From Alphaproteobacteria bacterium (GTDB taxonomy: Bacteria > Pseudomonadota > Alphaproteobacteria > UBA2136 > JAPKEQ01), in NCBI GenBank assembly GCA_028821995.1, contig JAPKEQ010000008.1, forward strand, positions 1 through 33,196: DNA of 33,196 nt. The letters run 5' to 3'. A model generated the notes under the pieces. It saw nothing but the letters and a program-made list of their open reading frames with translations. It ran no database searches and was not told the DNA's origin. The translations under genes and the position numbers were made by a program. Below, piece by piece: positions 1 through 9,644 of this stretch (position 1 is its first letter; each line of letters begins with the position of its first letter).

Positions 1-314
1 TCTTGATTTAATTCTGTACTATCAACCTTGTTATAGACTATTTCTTGCACGTTTCGGCTAATTAAACCTCGCTTAAAAACAAATCTTTTATTTGTCACTA
101 CAACCTCGCTAAAATAAACATAAATCCCTCTAGCTAACAGCCAAAAAACACAAGATACCATGACCCAAAAGGCAAACTGCCCTGCCTCAGATGAAAACCA
201 AAGAGCGGCCAGAAGAGTTAATACTCCTGGCATAACAAGTGCCATCCAATGTATTTTAGAGATAGTCTCTACAGACTCACCCTCCGTTAAAGAGCTTTCA
301 ATATAATTTGCCAT
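1..314 (-). CDS. Bacterial PH-domain (bPH2/YdbS-like) membrane protein, 3' part truncated by window edge
   Basis: Manual minus-strand translation from ATG at 314: MANYIESSLTEGESVETISKIHWMALVMPGVLTLLAALWFSSEAGQ...VTNKRFVFKRGLISRNVQEIVYNKVDSTELNQ; TM segments followed by a typical bPH2 'VTNKRxxxKxGxIxRxxxEI' pattern; open to window edge, absent from ORF track. Confidence 0.8.
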   Translation of the reverse strand, partial: MANYIESSLTEGESVETISKIHWMALVMPGVLTLLAALWFSSEAGQFAFWVMVSCVFWLLARGIYVYFSEVVVTNKRFVFKRGLISRNVQEIVYNKVDSTELNQ

Positions 315-316
315 AA

Positions 317-1303
<987 letters not shown>

Positions 1304-1348
1304 TCAGACGCACACAGGATACGCCGTTAGGAAAACAATTGCAAAGAC

Positions 1349-1375
1349 AAAGAGGGCGCAAAACGCGCCCTCTTT
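1349..1375 (-). terminator. Rho-independent terminator downstream of the small membrane ORF
   Basis: GAGGGCGC-aaaac-GCGCCCTC flanked by AAA/TTT. Confidence 0.7.
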
Positions 1376-1385
1376 AAGTTATCGA

Positions 1386-1586
1386 TCATCTACTTTTTTT
1401 GGACATGAGTAACCAAATAATGAAAACCCAAGGAAACAAGAAAGGGATAAGCATGAGAGCCAGAATAAAACGAAGCGGCCAAAACACGAAAATTCTGCCT
1501 GCCACATCCCAAAGAATGCCCCAAAACCCAATAAAAGCAAGAATGACCAGAAGGATCAAGAAAACCTCCACAACATGACCTCGCAT
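1386..1586 (-). CDS. Small multi-TM membrane protein (about 66 aa; start codon uncertain)
   Basis: Strongly hydrophobic ORF ending just before a terminator hairpin. Confidence 0.55.
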   Translation of the reverse strand: MRGHVVEVFLILLVILAFIGFWGILWDVAGRIFVFWPLRFILALMLIPFLFPWVFIIWLLMSKKSR

Positions 1587-1729
1587 AAGAAAACGGAAAA
1601 CAAAGAGTTTGTACTGTTTGTTATAGTGATTTAATTAAAATTTTCAAGATTTTTACTGATTATCAGACTGGAATCCCATAATATAAGGTTACTTATCACC
1701 TTTTCCTTCCCGTTTTTAAAGGACATGCT

Positions 1730-2302
1730 ATGTCGTGGTCGAACAGACCCCTTAACCCGAACAGCAAGCGCTACAAACTCGCATGCTTCCTCTCCTCTCT
1801 TATTACAGGGCACCGCATTCAACACATGAACCAGTGGGGCGGCTTTAATGCTGCAACCATCAACGTGCTTGTTCACAATGGCAAAGTGCTTATGGGCAAA
1901 CGTGCCTCTTTTCTGGATCGTGCAGGGCAATACTCACTTATGGGCGGCTACATTGAACCTGATATCGTTGAGAGCTTCGCAGAAGGCGCCGCCAGAGAGA
2001 TTATTGAAGAATGCCATATTGCCATTGATCCGGATGATTTAATTCTGCTAGCGCAAGGTAAAGCCCCTAAAATATACCACCGCGTAAAAACAAAATATCA
2101 CGCAGAAACACATAATATCATTGCTGTATTTGTGTATGTACTCACAGATGACGAAGCTGCAATGGCCGCACCCTCAAATGAAATGGATCCGCTTGTGTGG
2201 CTAAGTATTTCTGATGTGGTTGCATATGCAAAAGAAAGCAAGCTGGCTTTTAAAGAAGATCTTCTAATCCTCAAAAAAGCACACGCTGCCGGATATTTTT
2301 AA
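1730..2302 (+). CDS. Nudix hydrolase
   Basis: GGYIEPDIVESFAEGAAREIIEECHI Nudix-box-like motif; GHRIQHMNQWGGFNAATINVLVHNGKVLMGKRA fold start. Confidence 0.85.
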   Translation: MSWSNRPLNPNSKRYKLACFLSSLITGHRIQHMNQWGGFNAATINVLVHNGKVLMGKRASFLDRAGQYSLMGGYIEPDIVESFAEGAAREIIEECHIAIDPDDLILLAQGKAPKIYHRVKTKYHAETHNIIAVFVYVLTDDEAAMAAPSNEMDPLVWLSISDVVAYAKESKLAFKEDLLILKKAHAAGYF

Positions 2303-2305
2303 ACG

Positions 2306-2334
2306 AAAAAAAAGCTCCCTACGGGGAGTTTTTT
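2306..2334 (+). terminator. Rho-independent terminator
   Basis: AAAAAAAAGCTCCCTACGGGGAGTTTTTT after the Nudix stop codon. Confidence 0.8.
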
Positions 2335-2573
2335 AGTGGAGAGGTCCTTTAATGCTGTTTTTTCGCACATAGCTGCGCATGTGAGCACGAATAGTGCGAA
2401 CCGCAGACCCACGGGGCTGCGGCGGCAAAAAAGAGTTCTTTTGGGATTGCTGGCAAGACCGAAAGACAAAATAGCTTTTTTGCCAAGATAATACCTGCAG
2501 GGAATTTAATTTTGAAAATTTTACATTTTAAAAATACAAAGGCCAAGAGCAGGAAAAAAGATGCGCTAAAAAA

Positions 2574-2660
2574 AGCCAAGGACGACCTACTCGCTTTTGC
2601 TACCGTTGCTCCCTTTCGGGCCTGGCGGGGTTTACAATGCGCTGCATCCGTCCTTGGTGG
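2574..2660 (-). ncRNA. ffs: Bacterial small SRP RNA (4.5S RNA)
   Basis: Minus strand reads CCAAGGACGGATGCAGCGCATTGTAAACCCCGCCAGGCCCGAAAGGGAGCAACGGTAGCAAAAGCGAGTAGGTCGTCCTTGG: conserved SRP helix 8 region (AACCCCGCCAGG-CCCGAAAGGG-AGCAACGGTAGC, GNRA loop), closed by a perfect 9-bp end stem CCAAGGACG/CGTCCTTGG and followed by CTTTTTTT. Confidence 0.9.
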
Positions 2661-3111
2661 CGTGCACCTTACACCAAAAGTCCGAGATTGGAAAGGGTCA
2701 GTTCATGATCTCTTTCAAACCCTTTTGGGCGAGGTGTATAAACAGTTTTATTTATATCAAATGGCAGGTTTGGAAAACGGCTATGCCAAAGCCTTCTTTC
2801 CTGAAGGCCTAGGCAGTCACTTCGTGCTAAATTCAACACAATCCGACTACCGGATACTTCTGCCATCACAACGCGCCGACCTGAACCATGAAGCATCCCC
2901 ATTCCAAGCTTTCTTACCGCTGAAATAGGGTAAGGTGTATATGAAACATTAAGCGTTTGGTACCAAAATTTAGCCCCCACGCGCGATTCGACCTCCAAAC
3001 AAATAAGGCCCTTATAAATTTTCGTCTTGTTTGATTCCTGCTCCATATGTAGGCTTATTGTGCAAAAAAAACCGACCAAAAGGCAAGAGCTTGGCGCCAA
3101 AAAAATTATTC

Positions 3112-4617
3112 ATGAAGAAAATTCCGTTATTTATAAGCGTATTTTTGCCTATCATTCTCTTTATGGGGCTATTCTACAGCATCAGCGTGACCACTTTTTA
3201 TACGCAAGCCGAACATCAATACCGTCTTGATACCAATAAGGCACTCATCAGCACACTTCAATATGCAAGAAGCCTTATTTCTGAAAGATGGCAAACCGAA
3301 CCACGGCCACTTGGGCAGACTTACAAAAATAAAAAAAGCTATGTCGCGCGCACAATATCTAAAGAGCTCTCCCTTTTTTCATTACCTTCCACAAGCGGGC
3401 TTATGGTTATTGATACAGCAGGACGTAGAGTTATTGAAACCTACCCTAAAAAATCACGCAGATTAAAATATGCCGATATCCAAAACCATCTTCATCATAA
3501 AACAAGCCGTATCAAGCCTTTTAGCTTGCCATCTCCTCAGGGTGGTTATGCCGTTATTACTTACTTTGCCCCACTTGATGTGCATCTTGTGGCATATGAC
3601 CGTCTCTCCTTTGAGTCATCTTCTCTTTATGAATCTGTAAAAAGCTGGGGCTACCTAACACTGCCAATTATGGTTATGTTTATTGCTGCTATTCTCGTCC
3701 TTATTTGTTTGCGTGCCTTCATTACACCTATTCAAAAGCTCATTAAAATTCTAGTAGAAGCTATTCAAAAAGATGATTTCAAAACAAGAATCCCTCTTTC
3801 AGGCTCATCAGAAATGCAATCCCTCTCTGAGCAAATTAACACGCTTTTCACTTACATTAATAAGCGTGACGACATACTTGCAAAACATGCAGATTACCTT
3901 GAAGACCTTGTGAAGGAACGCACGCGGGACCTCCAGTCAACCCAGCAGCAACTGGTAAGACATGAAAGGCTGGCCGCCGTTGGAGAGTTTGCCTCTAGCA
4001 TTGCACATGAGCTTAGAAACCCCCTCGCCTCCATTAAAATTGGCGTAGAAAAACTTGAAAAGCTTGCAACTTTACCTAACGACCTCAAACGAACAGCCCT
4101 TGTTAAAAAAGAAATTTTACGGCTTGAAAACATGCTCACAGGAATTTTATCATTTACAGCTAACAGACCTAACACCACGGAGATACTTGAAGCTGGCGAA
4201 GTCATTGAGCAAGCAATCCCTTCTATTGAGTCATTTAGGGCAGATCAAAACCTTTCCCTTAAAATTATAGGAAAAAAAAGCCGCACAAAAATTGCTATTG
4301 ATAAAAATAAAACCATGCAGGCCATTTTAAATGTGGCTAAAAATGCTTTTGATGCAGCCCCTCCAGAAAGCATGATTACCATTACTCTCCATGAAACTGA
4401 CAAAGATTTTTGCATCGATGTTCATAACGAAGGAGATCCTATACCTAGCGGCATTACCTCGCGCCTCTTTGAGCCATTCTATACAACAAAATCTGGCGGA
4501 ACAGGACTAGGCCTACCCACAACCAAAAGAATTTTAGAGGAAATGGGCGGAAATATCACATTGCGCACTGAGCATAACTACGGAACATGCTTTAGTATCC
4601 ACCTACCCCTTGCATAA
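3112..4617 (+). CDS. Membrane sensor histidine kinase (periplasmic sensor, HAMP, HisKA, HATPase)
   Basis: MKKIPLFISVFLPIILFMGLFYSISVT N-terminal TM; H-box VGEFASSIAHELRNPLASIK; N-box NVAKNAFDAAP; G-box GGTGLGLPTTKRILEEMGG. Start chosen at 3112 rather than the ORF-track 3031. Confidence 0.93.
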   Translation: MKKIPLFISVFLPIILFMGLFYSISVTTFYTQAEHQYRLDTNKALISTLQYARSLISERWQTEPRPLGQTYKNKKSYVARTISKELSLFSLPSTSGLMVIDTAGRRVIETYPKKSRRLKYADIQNHLHHKTSRIKPFSLPSPQGGYAVITYFAPLDVHLVAYDRLSFESSSLYESVKSWGYLTLPIMVMFIAAILVLICLRAFITPIQKLIKILVEAIQKDDFKTRIPLSGSSEMQSLSEQINTLFTYINKRDDILAKHADYLEDLVKERTRDLQSTQQQLVRHERLAAVGEFASSIAHELRNPLASIKIGVEKLEKLATLPNDLKRTALVKKEILRLENMLTGILSFTANRPNTTEILEAGEVIEQAIPSIESFRADQNLSLKIIGKKSRTKIAIDKNKTMQAILNVAKNAFDAAPPESMITITLHETDKDFCIDVHNEGDPIPSGITSRLFEPFYTTKSGGTGLGLPTTKRILEEMGGNITLRTEHNYGTCFSIHLPLA

Positions 4618-4671
4618 CGCTATCCAGACTCCTATATTTTAAAGGGATGTAACAAGGGGTTATAAAATAAT

Positions 4672-5724
4672 ATGACAGCTCTTAAAGACGCTAAGGTGCC
4701 TTTCTATAAGAATATGATGCTCATCACAGATTTTAACTGTGGTGTAGCCAATGCTCAAATAGAACTACGCTTTCAGAATGTTTTTCTTTATACGACGCAA
4801 GAACTTGCTAAAGGCAAGCTCGCTGACATTGACAGCCGCCTCAAGCCTGCAAGCTGGATTAAAGATCACATTTATAGAGAACGCCCATTTGTTCCAACCT
4901 CTATTCATAATGTGCCCTTTGGTAATATTGACTTTGCCGCTTATGCAAACTACACCTGTTACCGCGCACTGGGCAGCAACACGCGCCCTAATATTTTTAT
5001 TCATATCACAGACCCTGGCGTAGGGTTTGGTAAAGACAGGAGCATTCTTGTCACCGATGAACACAATGTTTTTATCGGACCTAACAATGGATCACTTGGC
5101 CTGATGGCAAAATATTTTGAATCTCGTAGCATTGGCTATACTCTTCACAAGATTGATATTCCATTCATTGAACATATTGAACGCATGCGTACCGGAAGCC
5201 CAACATACATTCTGCCGCACACATTCCATGGCCGCGATCTTTTTGCTGTTGTTGCTGGCCTTATTGCTGGTGGCGTTCACCCTAGCTCCCTCGCCCTAGA
5301 TGAGGATGAAAAAATCCTTGAACCTGCTTATGCACAAAACATCTCTCGTCTGCCAGCAAATGTTGGTGAAAAAGCACACTTCCAAGTCTTCAGAGATAAT
5401 ACTGCCGGTAACATTAAAACCAGTTTTTCAGTTGACCAAAAAAGCTTTGACCGTATCGTAGCTGAAGGTGCAAAGTACCATATAAGCAAACCCAACGGTG
5501 CACGTATTCAGCTCCCATTCTTAAAGCGTCAAATGACGTTCCCTGCAAAAAATGTATTTGCAGACATGAAAGCAGGAGAGCCCCTTTTATACCTTGGTAG
5601 TACATTTGCTATAAATTGGGATGAACGATTTGTAGAACTTGCCATTAACATGGGGAACGCAGGCCAAAGCCTGGATGTGTCTCCACTCCATGGCGCAGAA
5701 ATGCTTATAGAACGCATTCAATAA
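4672..5724 (+). CDS. SAM hydroxide adenosyltransferase (DUF62 / SAM hydrolase / fluorinase-like family)
   Basis: ITDF near N-terminus, HITDPGVGFGKDRSILVTDEHNVFIGPNNGSLGL, TFHGRDLFAVVAGLIAGG; Asp/Arg/His of the DUF62 hydroxide-activating triad appear conserved. Confidence 0.88.
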   Translation: MTALKDAKVPFYKNMMLITDFNCGVANAQIELRFQNVFLYTTQELAKGKLADIDSRLKPASWIKDHIYRERPFVPTSIHNVPFGNIDFAAYANYTCYRALGSNTRPNIFIHITDPGVGFGKDRSILVTDEHNVFIGPNNGSLGLMAKYFESRSIGYTLHKIDIPFIEHIERMRTGSPTYILPHTFHGRDLFAVVAGLIAGGVHPSSLALDEDEKILEPAYAQNISRLPANVGEKAHFQVFRDNTAGNIKTSFSVDQKSFDRIVAEGAKYHISKPNGARIQLPFLKRQMTFPAKNVFADMKAGEPLLYLGSTFAINWDERFVELAINMGNAGQSLDVSPLHGAEMLIERIQ

Positions 5725-5745
5725 ATCAAAGAAAGAAGTAAAAAA

Positions 5746-6168
5746 ATGGCTAAGGCATACCACATGTTTAATGTTCGCCAATACGCTCTCATCTTTAACG
5801 ATGAAAACAAAGTACTGGCTCTTCAAATCCCTAAACGCTACAGCGAAAGTGGCGGTAAATGGGCGTTTCCTGGTGGACGCATGGAAGCACATGACCAACC
5901 TAAAGGCGGCCTTCTTCGTGAAGTAAAAGAAGAAACAGGCCTGAATATTCAGCCAGATGGCATTTGCCACGCAGGTGTTTGGAGCAGTGAAACTGTTTCT
6001 AAGTATGCTGTATTTTACACAGCATCCCTCACTGGTGAAATCACACCAACGCTCAGCGAAGAGCATGAAGGCATGGTATGGATTGGCGAAGATGAAATTG
6101 CAGATTACACTTTTATTTACCCAACATTTACGCAAGCGATTAAAAAGGCGTTTGAGTCTCGCAAATAA
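5746..6168 (+). CDS. Nudix hydrolase
   Basis: GGKWAFPGGRMEAHDQPKGGLLREVKEETGLNI Nudix box. Confidence 0.93.
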   Translation: MAKAYHMFNVRQYALIFNDENKVLALQIPKRYSESGGKWAFPGGRMEAHDQPKGGLLREVKEETGLNIQPDGICHAGVWSSETVSKYAVFYTASLTGEITPTLSEEHEGMVWIGEDEIADYTFIYPTFTQAIKKAFESRK

Positions 6169-6180
6169 ACGATGCACATT

Positions 6181-6212
6181 AAAAAACCCTCGCAGATTGC
6201 GAGGGTTTTTTA
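6181..6212 (+). terminator. Rho-independent terminator, convergent position (probably bidirectional)
   Basis: AAAAAACCCTCGCAGATTGCGAGGGTTTTTT. Confidence 0.9.
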
Positions 6213-6225
6213 TATTTAGAAAAAC

Positions 6226-6840
6226 TTATGCAGCCGCTGTTGGCGTGCTTTCGTTTTTCGCAAGGTAAGCACCTGTGCTCTCACGGTCAGCGTTCATACC
6301 TTCTTCACCGTTTTTCCAGTTTGCTGGGCAAACTTCACCGTGCTGCTCATGGAATGCAAGCGCATCAACCATACGCAGCATTTCGTTTACGCTACGGCCA
6401 AGTGGAAGATCATTAATGACCATGTGGCGCACAACACCATCTTTATCAAGCAGGTAAGAGGCACGGTAAGTTACACCATCCGGATTCAGAATACCAAGCT
6501 CGCTTGAAAGTTTGTGCTGCATATCGCTGACCATTGGGAAGTCAACCTCGCCAATACCGCCATCGTTAAGCGGTGTGCGGCGCCATGCAGCATGTGAAAA
6601 TACACTATCAACACTTGCAGCAACAACTTTACAGCCGCGCTCTTCAAACTGCTTTACAGATTTGTGGAACGCAACAATCTCTGTTGGACACACAAATGTG
6701 AAGTCTAGCGGGTAAAAGAAAACAACCGTGTAGCCGCCCTTACCATATTCAGTTACTGAAAAATCGTTATCGATTTCGCCATCAGGATTCACCGCGCCAA
6801 CGCGTACTGATGGGAATTTATGACCAATCATGAAGCTCAT
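6226..6840 (-). CDS. 2-Cys peroxiredoxin (AhpC/Prx1 type)
   Basis: FFYPLDFTFVCPTEIVAFHK and HGEVCPANW catalytic/resolving Cys motifs. Confidence 0.95.
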   Translation of the reverse strand: MSFMIGHKFPSVRVGAVNPDGEIDNDFSVTEYGKGGYTVVFFYPLDFTFVCPTEIVAFHKSVKQFEERGCKVVAASVDSVFSHAAWRRTPLNDGGIGEVDFPMVSDMQHKLSSELGILNPDGVTYRASYLLDKDGVVRHMVINDLPLGRSVNEMLRMVDALAFHEQHGEVCPANWKNGEEGMNADRESTGAYLAKNESTPTAAA

Positions 6841-6941
6841 TTTTACACCCTTTTATTGCTAATTAAATCTTGTGACGCTAATGTGACAAAACTCTTTTTA
6901 GGCGTCAAGCATTAAAATAGGATTTTTGTAGTACCATTTCT

Positions 6942-6970
6942 TTGACAAAGTTTTTTTTTGGCGATAAGTT
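6942..6970 (+). promoter_or_regulatory. Candidate promoter for trxB
   Basis: TTGACA then a T-rich 16-17 nt spacer then ATAAGT/TAAGTT, upstream of trxB. Confidence 0.4.
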
Positions 6971-7019
6971 AGGGCATATTTTTTAGAGAAGATAGATAAG
7001 CAAAGGGATATAAAAGCTC

Positions 7020-7991
7020 ATGAGTACACAACATCATAAAATGATTATTCTTGGTAGCGGGCCTGCTGGATGTACAGCAGCCATTTACGCTGCACGCGCA
7101 GGACACAAACCTGCCCTTATTCACGGCATGCAGCCAGGCGGACAACTTACCATTACAACAGAAGTTGAAAACTATCCCGGTTTTGCAGATGTGGTTCAAG
7201 GCCCATGGCTTATGGAACAAATGCACAAGCAAGCAGAGCATTGCGGCACAGAAATGATTACGGACTACATCAAAGAAGTAAAACTGACTGATGGCGGCAT
7301 CCAAACGCTTATTGGTGATAGCGGCACAACTTATACAACTGATGCGCTTATTATCTCAACCGGTGCCAGTGCAAAATGGCTCGGCCTTGAGAGCGAACAA
7401 ACGTACATGGGTAAAGGCGTCAGTGCTTGCGCCACATGTGATGGATCATTTTTTAGAAATCAAGATGTTGCCGTTGTTGGCGGCGGTAACACAGCCATGG
7501 AAGAAGCCATTTACCTTGCTGGATTTTGTAAGAGCGTCACAATGATTCACCGCCGCGATGAATTCCGCGGAGAAAAAATCCTACGCGAGCGTGTTAAAAC
7601 GCATGAAAAAATTAACATTCTATGGGATAGCTCAACAGAAGAAATTCTTGGCAGCGCAGGCCCTTTGGGCGGCGTTGAAGCGGTTCGCGTTAAGAATGTA
7701 AAAACAGGCGACACAAAAGATGTTGCCATTCAAGGTATCTTTATTGCGATTGGCCATAAGCCAAACACAGACCTTTTCAAAGGCCAGCTTGACATGGATG
7801 ATTATGGTTATCTTACTGTTCCAGCAGGTAAAGTAGACACAAACCTTAAGGGCGTTTATGCTGCAGGAGATGTATGCGATGACACCTACCGTCAAGCTGT
7901 TACAGCTGCAGGTCTTGGTTGCATGGCCGCACTTGATAGTGGCAAGTACCTTGAGACAAAAGAGGTTGAACAGATCCTTAAAGCTGGTTAA
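7020..7991 (+). CDS. trxB: Thioredoxin-disulfide reductase
   Basis: GSGPAGCTAAIYAARAG, CATCDG redox motif, VGGGNTAMEEA, GVYAAGDVCD. Confidence 0.97.
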   Translation: MSTQHHKMIILGSGPAGCTAAIYAARAGHKPALIHGMQPGGQLTITTEVENYPGFADVVQGPWLMEQMHKQAEHCGTEMITDYIKEVKLTDGGIQTLIGDSGTTYTTDALIISTGASAKWLGLESEQTYMGKGVSACATCDGSFFRNQDVAVVGGGNTAMEEAIYLAGFCKSVTMIHRRDEFRGEKILRERVKTHEKINILWDSSTEEILGSAGPLGGVEAVRVKNVKTGDTKDVAIQGIFIAIGHKPNTDLFKGQLDMDDYGYLTVPAGKVDTNLKGVYAAGDVCDDTYRQAVTAAGLGCMAALDSGKYLETKEVEQILKAG

Positions 7992-8007
7992 AACTCTTTA
8001 TAAAGCT

Positions 8008-8039
8008 TAAAAAGCGGCGTGTTTCACGTCGCTTTTTTA
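8008..8039 (+). terminator. Rho-independent terminator
   Basis: AAAAGCGGCGTGTTTCACGTCGCTTTTTT. Confidence 0.8.
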
Positions 8040-8122
8040 TTGGACATATGACGCAATCTCCGTATGATAAATACTTAACGATTTTTATATACAAACAACA
8101 AGATAACATCAGGACCCAACCG

Positions 8123-9589
8123 ATGAAAAAACTTTTAATTGCCCTTATACTCATTATTGCAGCAGCATTTGGTGGAAGCCACTTTATGTGGAACAAAGCT
8201 GTAACAAAAGCAGAAATTTCCCTTGATAAAGCACTGACTGAAAAAATGGCTCAAGTACCAGATCTGAACGTCACTTACGATGTTGAAGCATCAGGGTACC
8301 CTCTTGCTGTTACACTTACATACAGCAATATTCGTAGCGAATACAGAGAACCTAAAACAGGTGAAATGCTGACTGCTGTCTTTAATAGCCCGGTTATTGC
8401 TTCAGCTTCTCTATTTAGCCCTAACGCTGTTAAAGTGACATCAGACAACGCGAAAATTAGCGTTGAGTTCCCTGAAAACTTCATGGAACAAATGGGTGAA
8501 GAAGATATGCCTATTCAATTTAACCTTGGTTGGGACAGCCTATCTGGCACTTATGACATGAACAACATCAGGTCTGGTGAAACAGAAATTAAGAACATGA
8601 AACTTGTTGCGGGCGCAGAGGCTATACCGATGACTATAACTGTTGCCAACCTACTTTCTCGCCAAGACATTCAAGAAAACGGCGGCCTAAGCAGTGGTAA
8701 CGCTTACCTTAAATTGGACGACATGGAAATTCGCCTTGCTGTGGTGAGTGTTCCTATTTCTGTATATGAAGCAGACGTAACTTTTAATCAGTTCCCGACA
8801 GTAAAAGAGCTTGAAGCCCTTTCTAGAAAATTTCAAACAAGACCCAAGGAAGAGCTTACAGAAGAAGAGTTTGAAGAGATTATGGGCGCCCTTAGAAAAG
8901 CAGTTGATCGCATGATTTCTAACGAATCTAGCTTTAACATCAACACCATGCGCGTTGAATCTGAATCATTGCAATTTAATCTAGACGGTGGTGTTAAAGT
9001 AACGCCAGATGCATTGCTTGATGGTGAATTTAGTGTAAACATTGCAGGCGTTCAAAAGTTCATCGACATGCTTCCTGAAGATCACCCAAGCAAGCAAATG
9101 GCTGGCATGGCTGTTATGATGGGTGACGGGGAAAACATTGAACTTTCCGCAGCCTTTAAAGATGGCATGGTTGTCTTTAATGGGGCTCCTGTTCTTCCAA
9201 TTCCGCCAATTAACACATTGCTGGACCATATCCAATTCCCATCTAAAGAAGAAAAAGGAGAAGGAGAAGCTCAACCAGATGTAATCATGGTTCCTGATAT
9301 GAACGATGACACAAACATGGACATGCCGCCCCTTGAAACCGTTCCTATGAGCGGCGGGGACAACACACCCAAAACTGGTGCAGAGCTTGAAGCAACCCTT
9401 ATAGACTCAACGCCCATGGAAACACCTGTAGAAATGACGTTAGAAGAGATTGAAGAGGTAGAGGAAGCTGTTGTGGAGATTGAAACCAAGCCAAACTACC
9501 CAACAACAGAAGCTGAAATGGCTGTGACTGAAGAAGATCTTCAAAAAATGCTTATGGAAATTGATGAGACGCTCAAAGGCGTAGAATAA
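8123..9589 (+). CDS. DUF2125/DUF945-like secreted or membrane-anchored protein with acidic C-terminal tail
   Basis: MKKLLIALILIIAAAFGGSHFMWNK signal/anchor; 'VEASGYPLAVTLTYSNIR' resembles DUF2125-type N-terminus; Glu-rich C-terminus. Confidence 0.65.
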   Translation: MKKLLIALILIIAAAFGGSHFMWNKAVTKAEISLDKALTEKMAQVPDLNVTYDVEASGYPLAVTLTYSNIRSEYREPKTGEMLTAVFNSPVIASASLFSPNAVKVTSDNAKISVEFPENFMEQMGEEDMPIQFNLGWDSLSGTYDMNNIRSGETEIKNMKLVAGAEAIPMTITVANLLSRQDIQENGGLSSGNAYLKLDDMEIRLAVVSVPISVYEADVTFNQFPTVKELEALSRKFQTRPKEELTEEEFEEIMGALRKAVDRMISNESSFNINTMRVESESLQFNLDGGVKVTPDALLDGEFSVNIAGVQKFIDMLPEDHPSKQMAGMAVMMGDGENIELSAAFKDGMVVFNGAPVLPIPPINTLLDHIQFPSKEEKGEGEAQPDVIMVPDMNDDTNMDMPPLETVPMSGGDNTPKTGAELEATLIDSTPMETPVEMTLEEIEEVEEAVVEIETKPNYPTTEAEMAVTEEDLQKMLMEIDETLKGVE

Positions 9590-9610
9590 TTCTCTGGGTC
9601 AATAACATGT

Positions 9611-9637
9611 AAAAAGCCCCCAAACGGGGGCTTTTTC
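9611..9637. terminator. Bidirectional terminator between convergent genes
   Basis: AAAAAGCCCCCAAACGGGGGCTTTTT. Confidence 0.9.
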
Positions 9638-9644
9638 TTATCGT

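Noticed and set aside
2512-2928. 138-aa plus-strand ORF
   Set aside because: Runs antisense through the SRP RNA gene; no recognisable protein features.
2669-3100. 143-aa minus-strand ORF; considered as tmRNA, RNase P RNA or 6S RNA locus
   Set aside because: No tmRNA tag/T-arm pattern, no RNase P conserved GAGGAAAGUCC-type signature, and no 6S pattern I could support; protein has no recognisable domain.
5587-6177. 196-aa minus-strand ORF
   Set aside because: Antisense to the second Nudix gene and the end of the SAM hydrolase; Cys/Phe/His-rich shadow frame.
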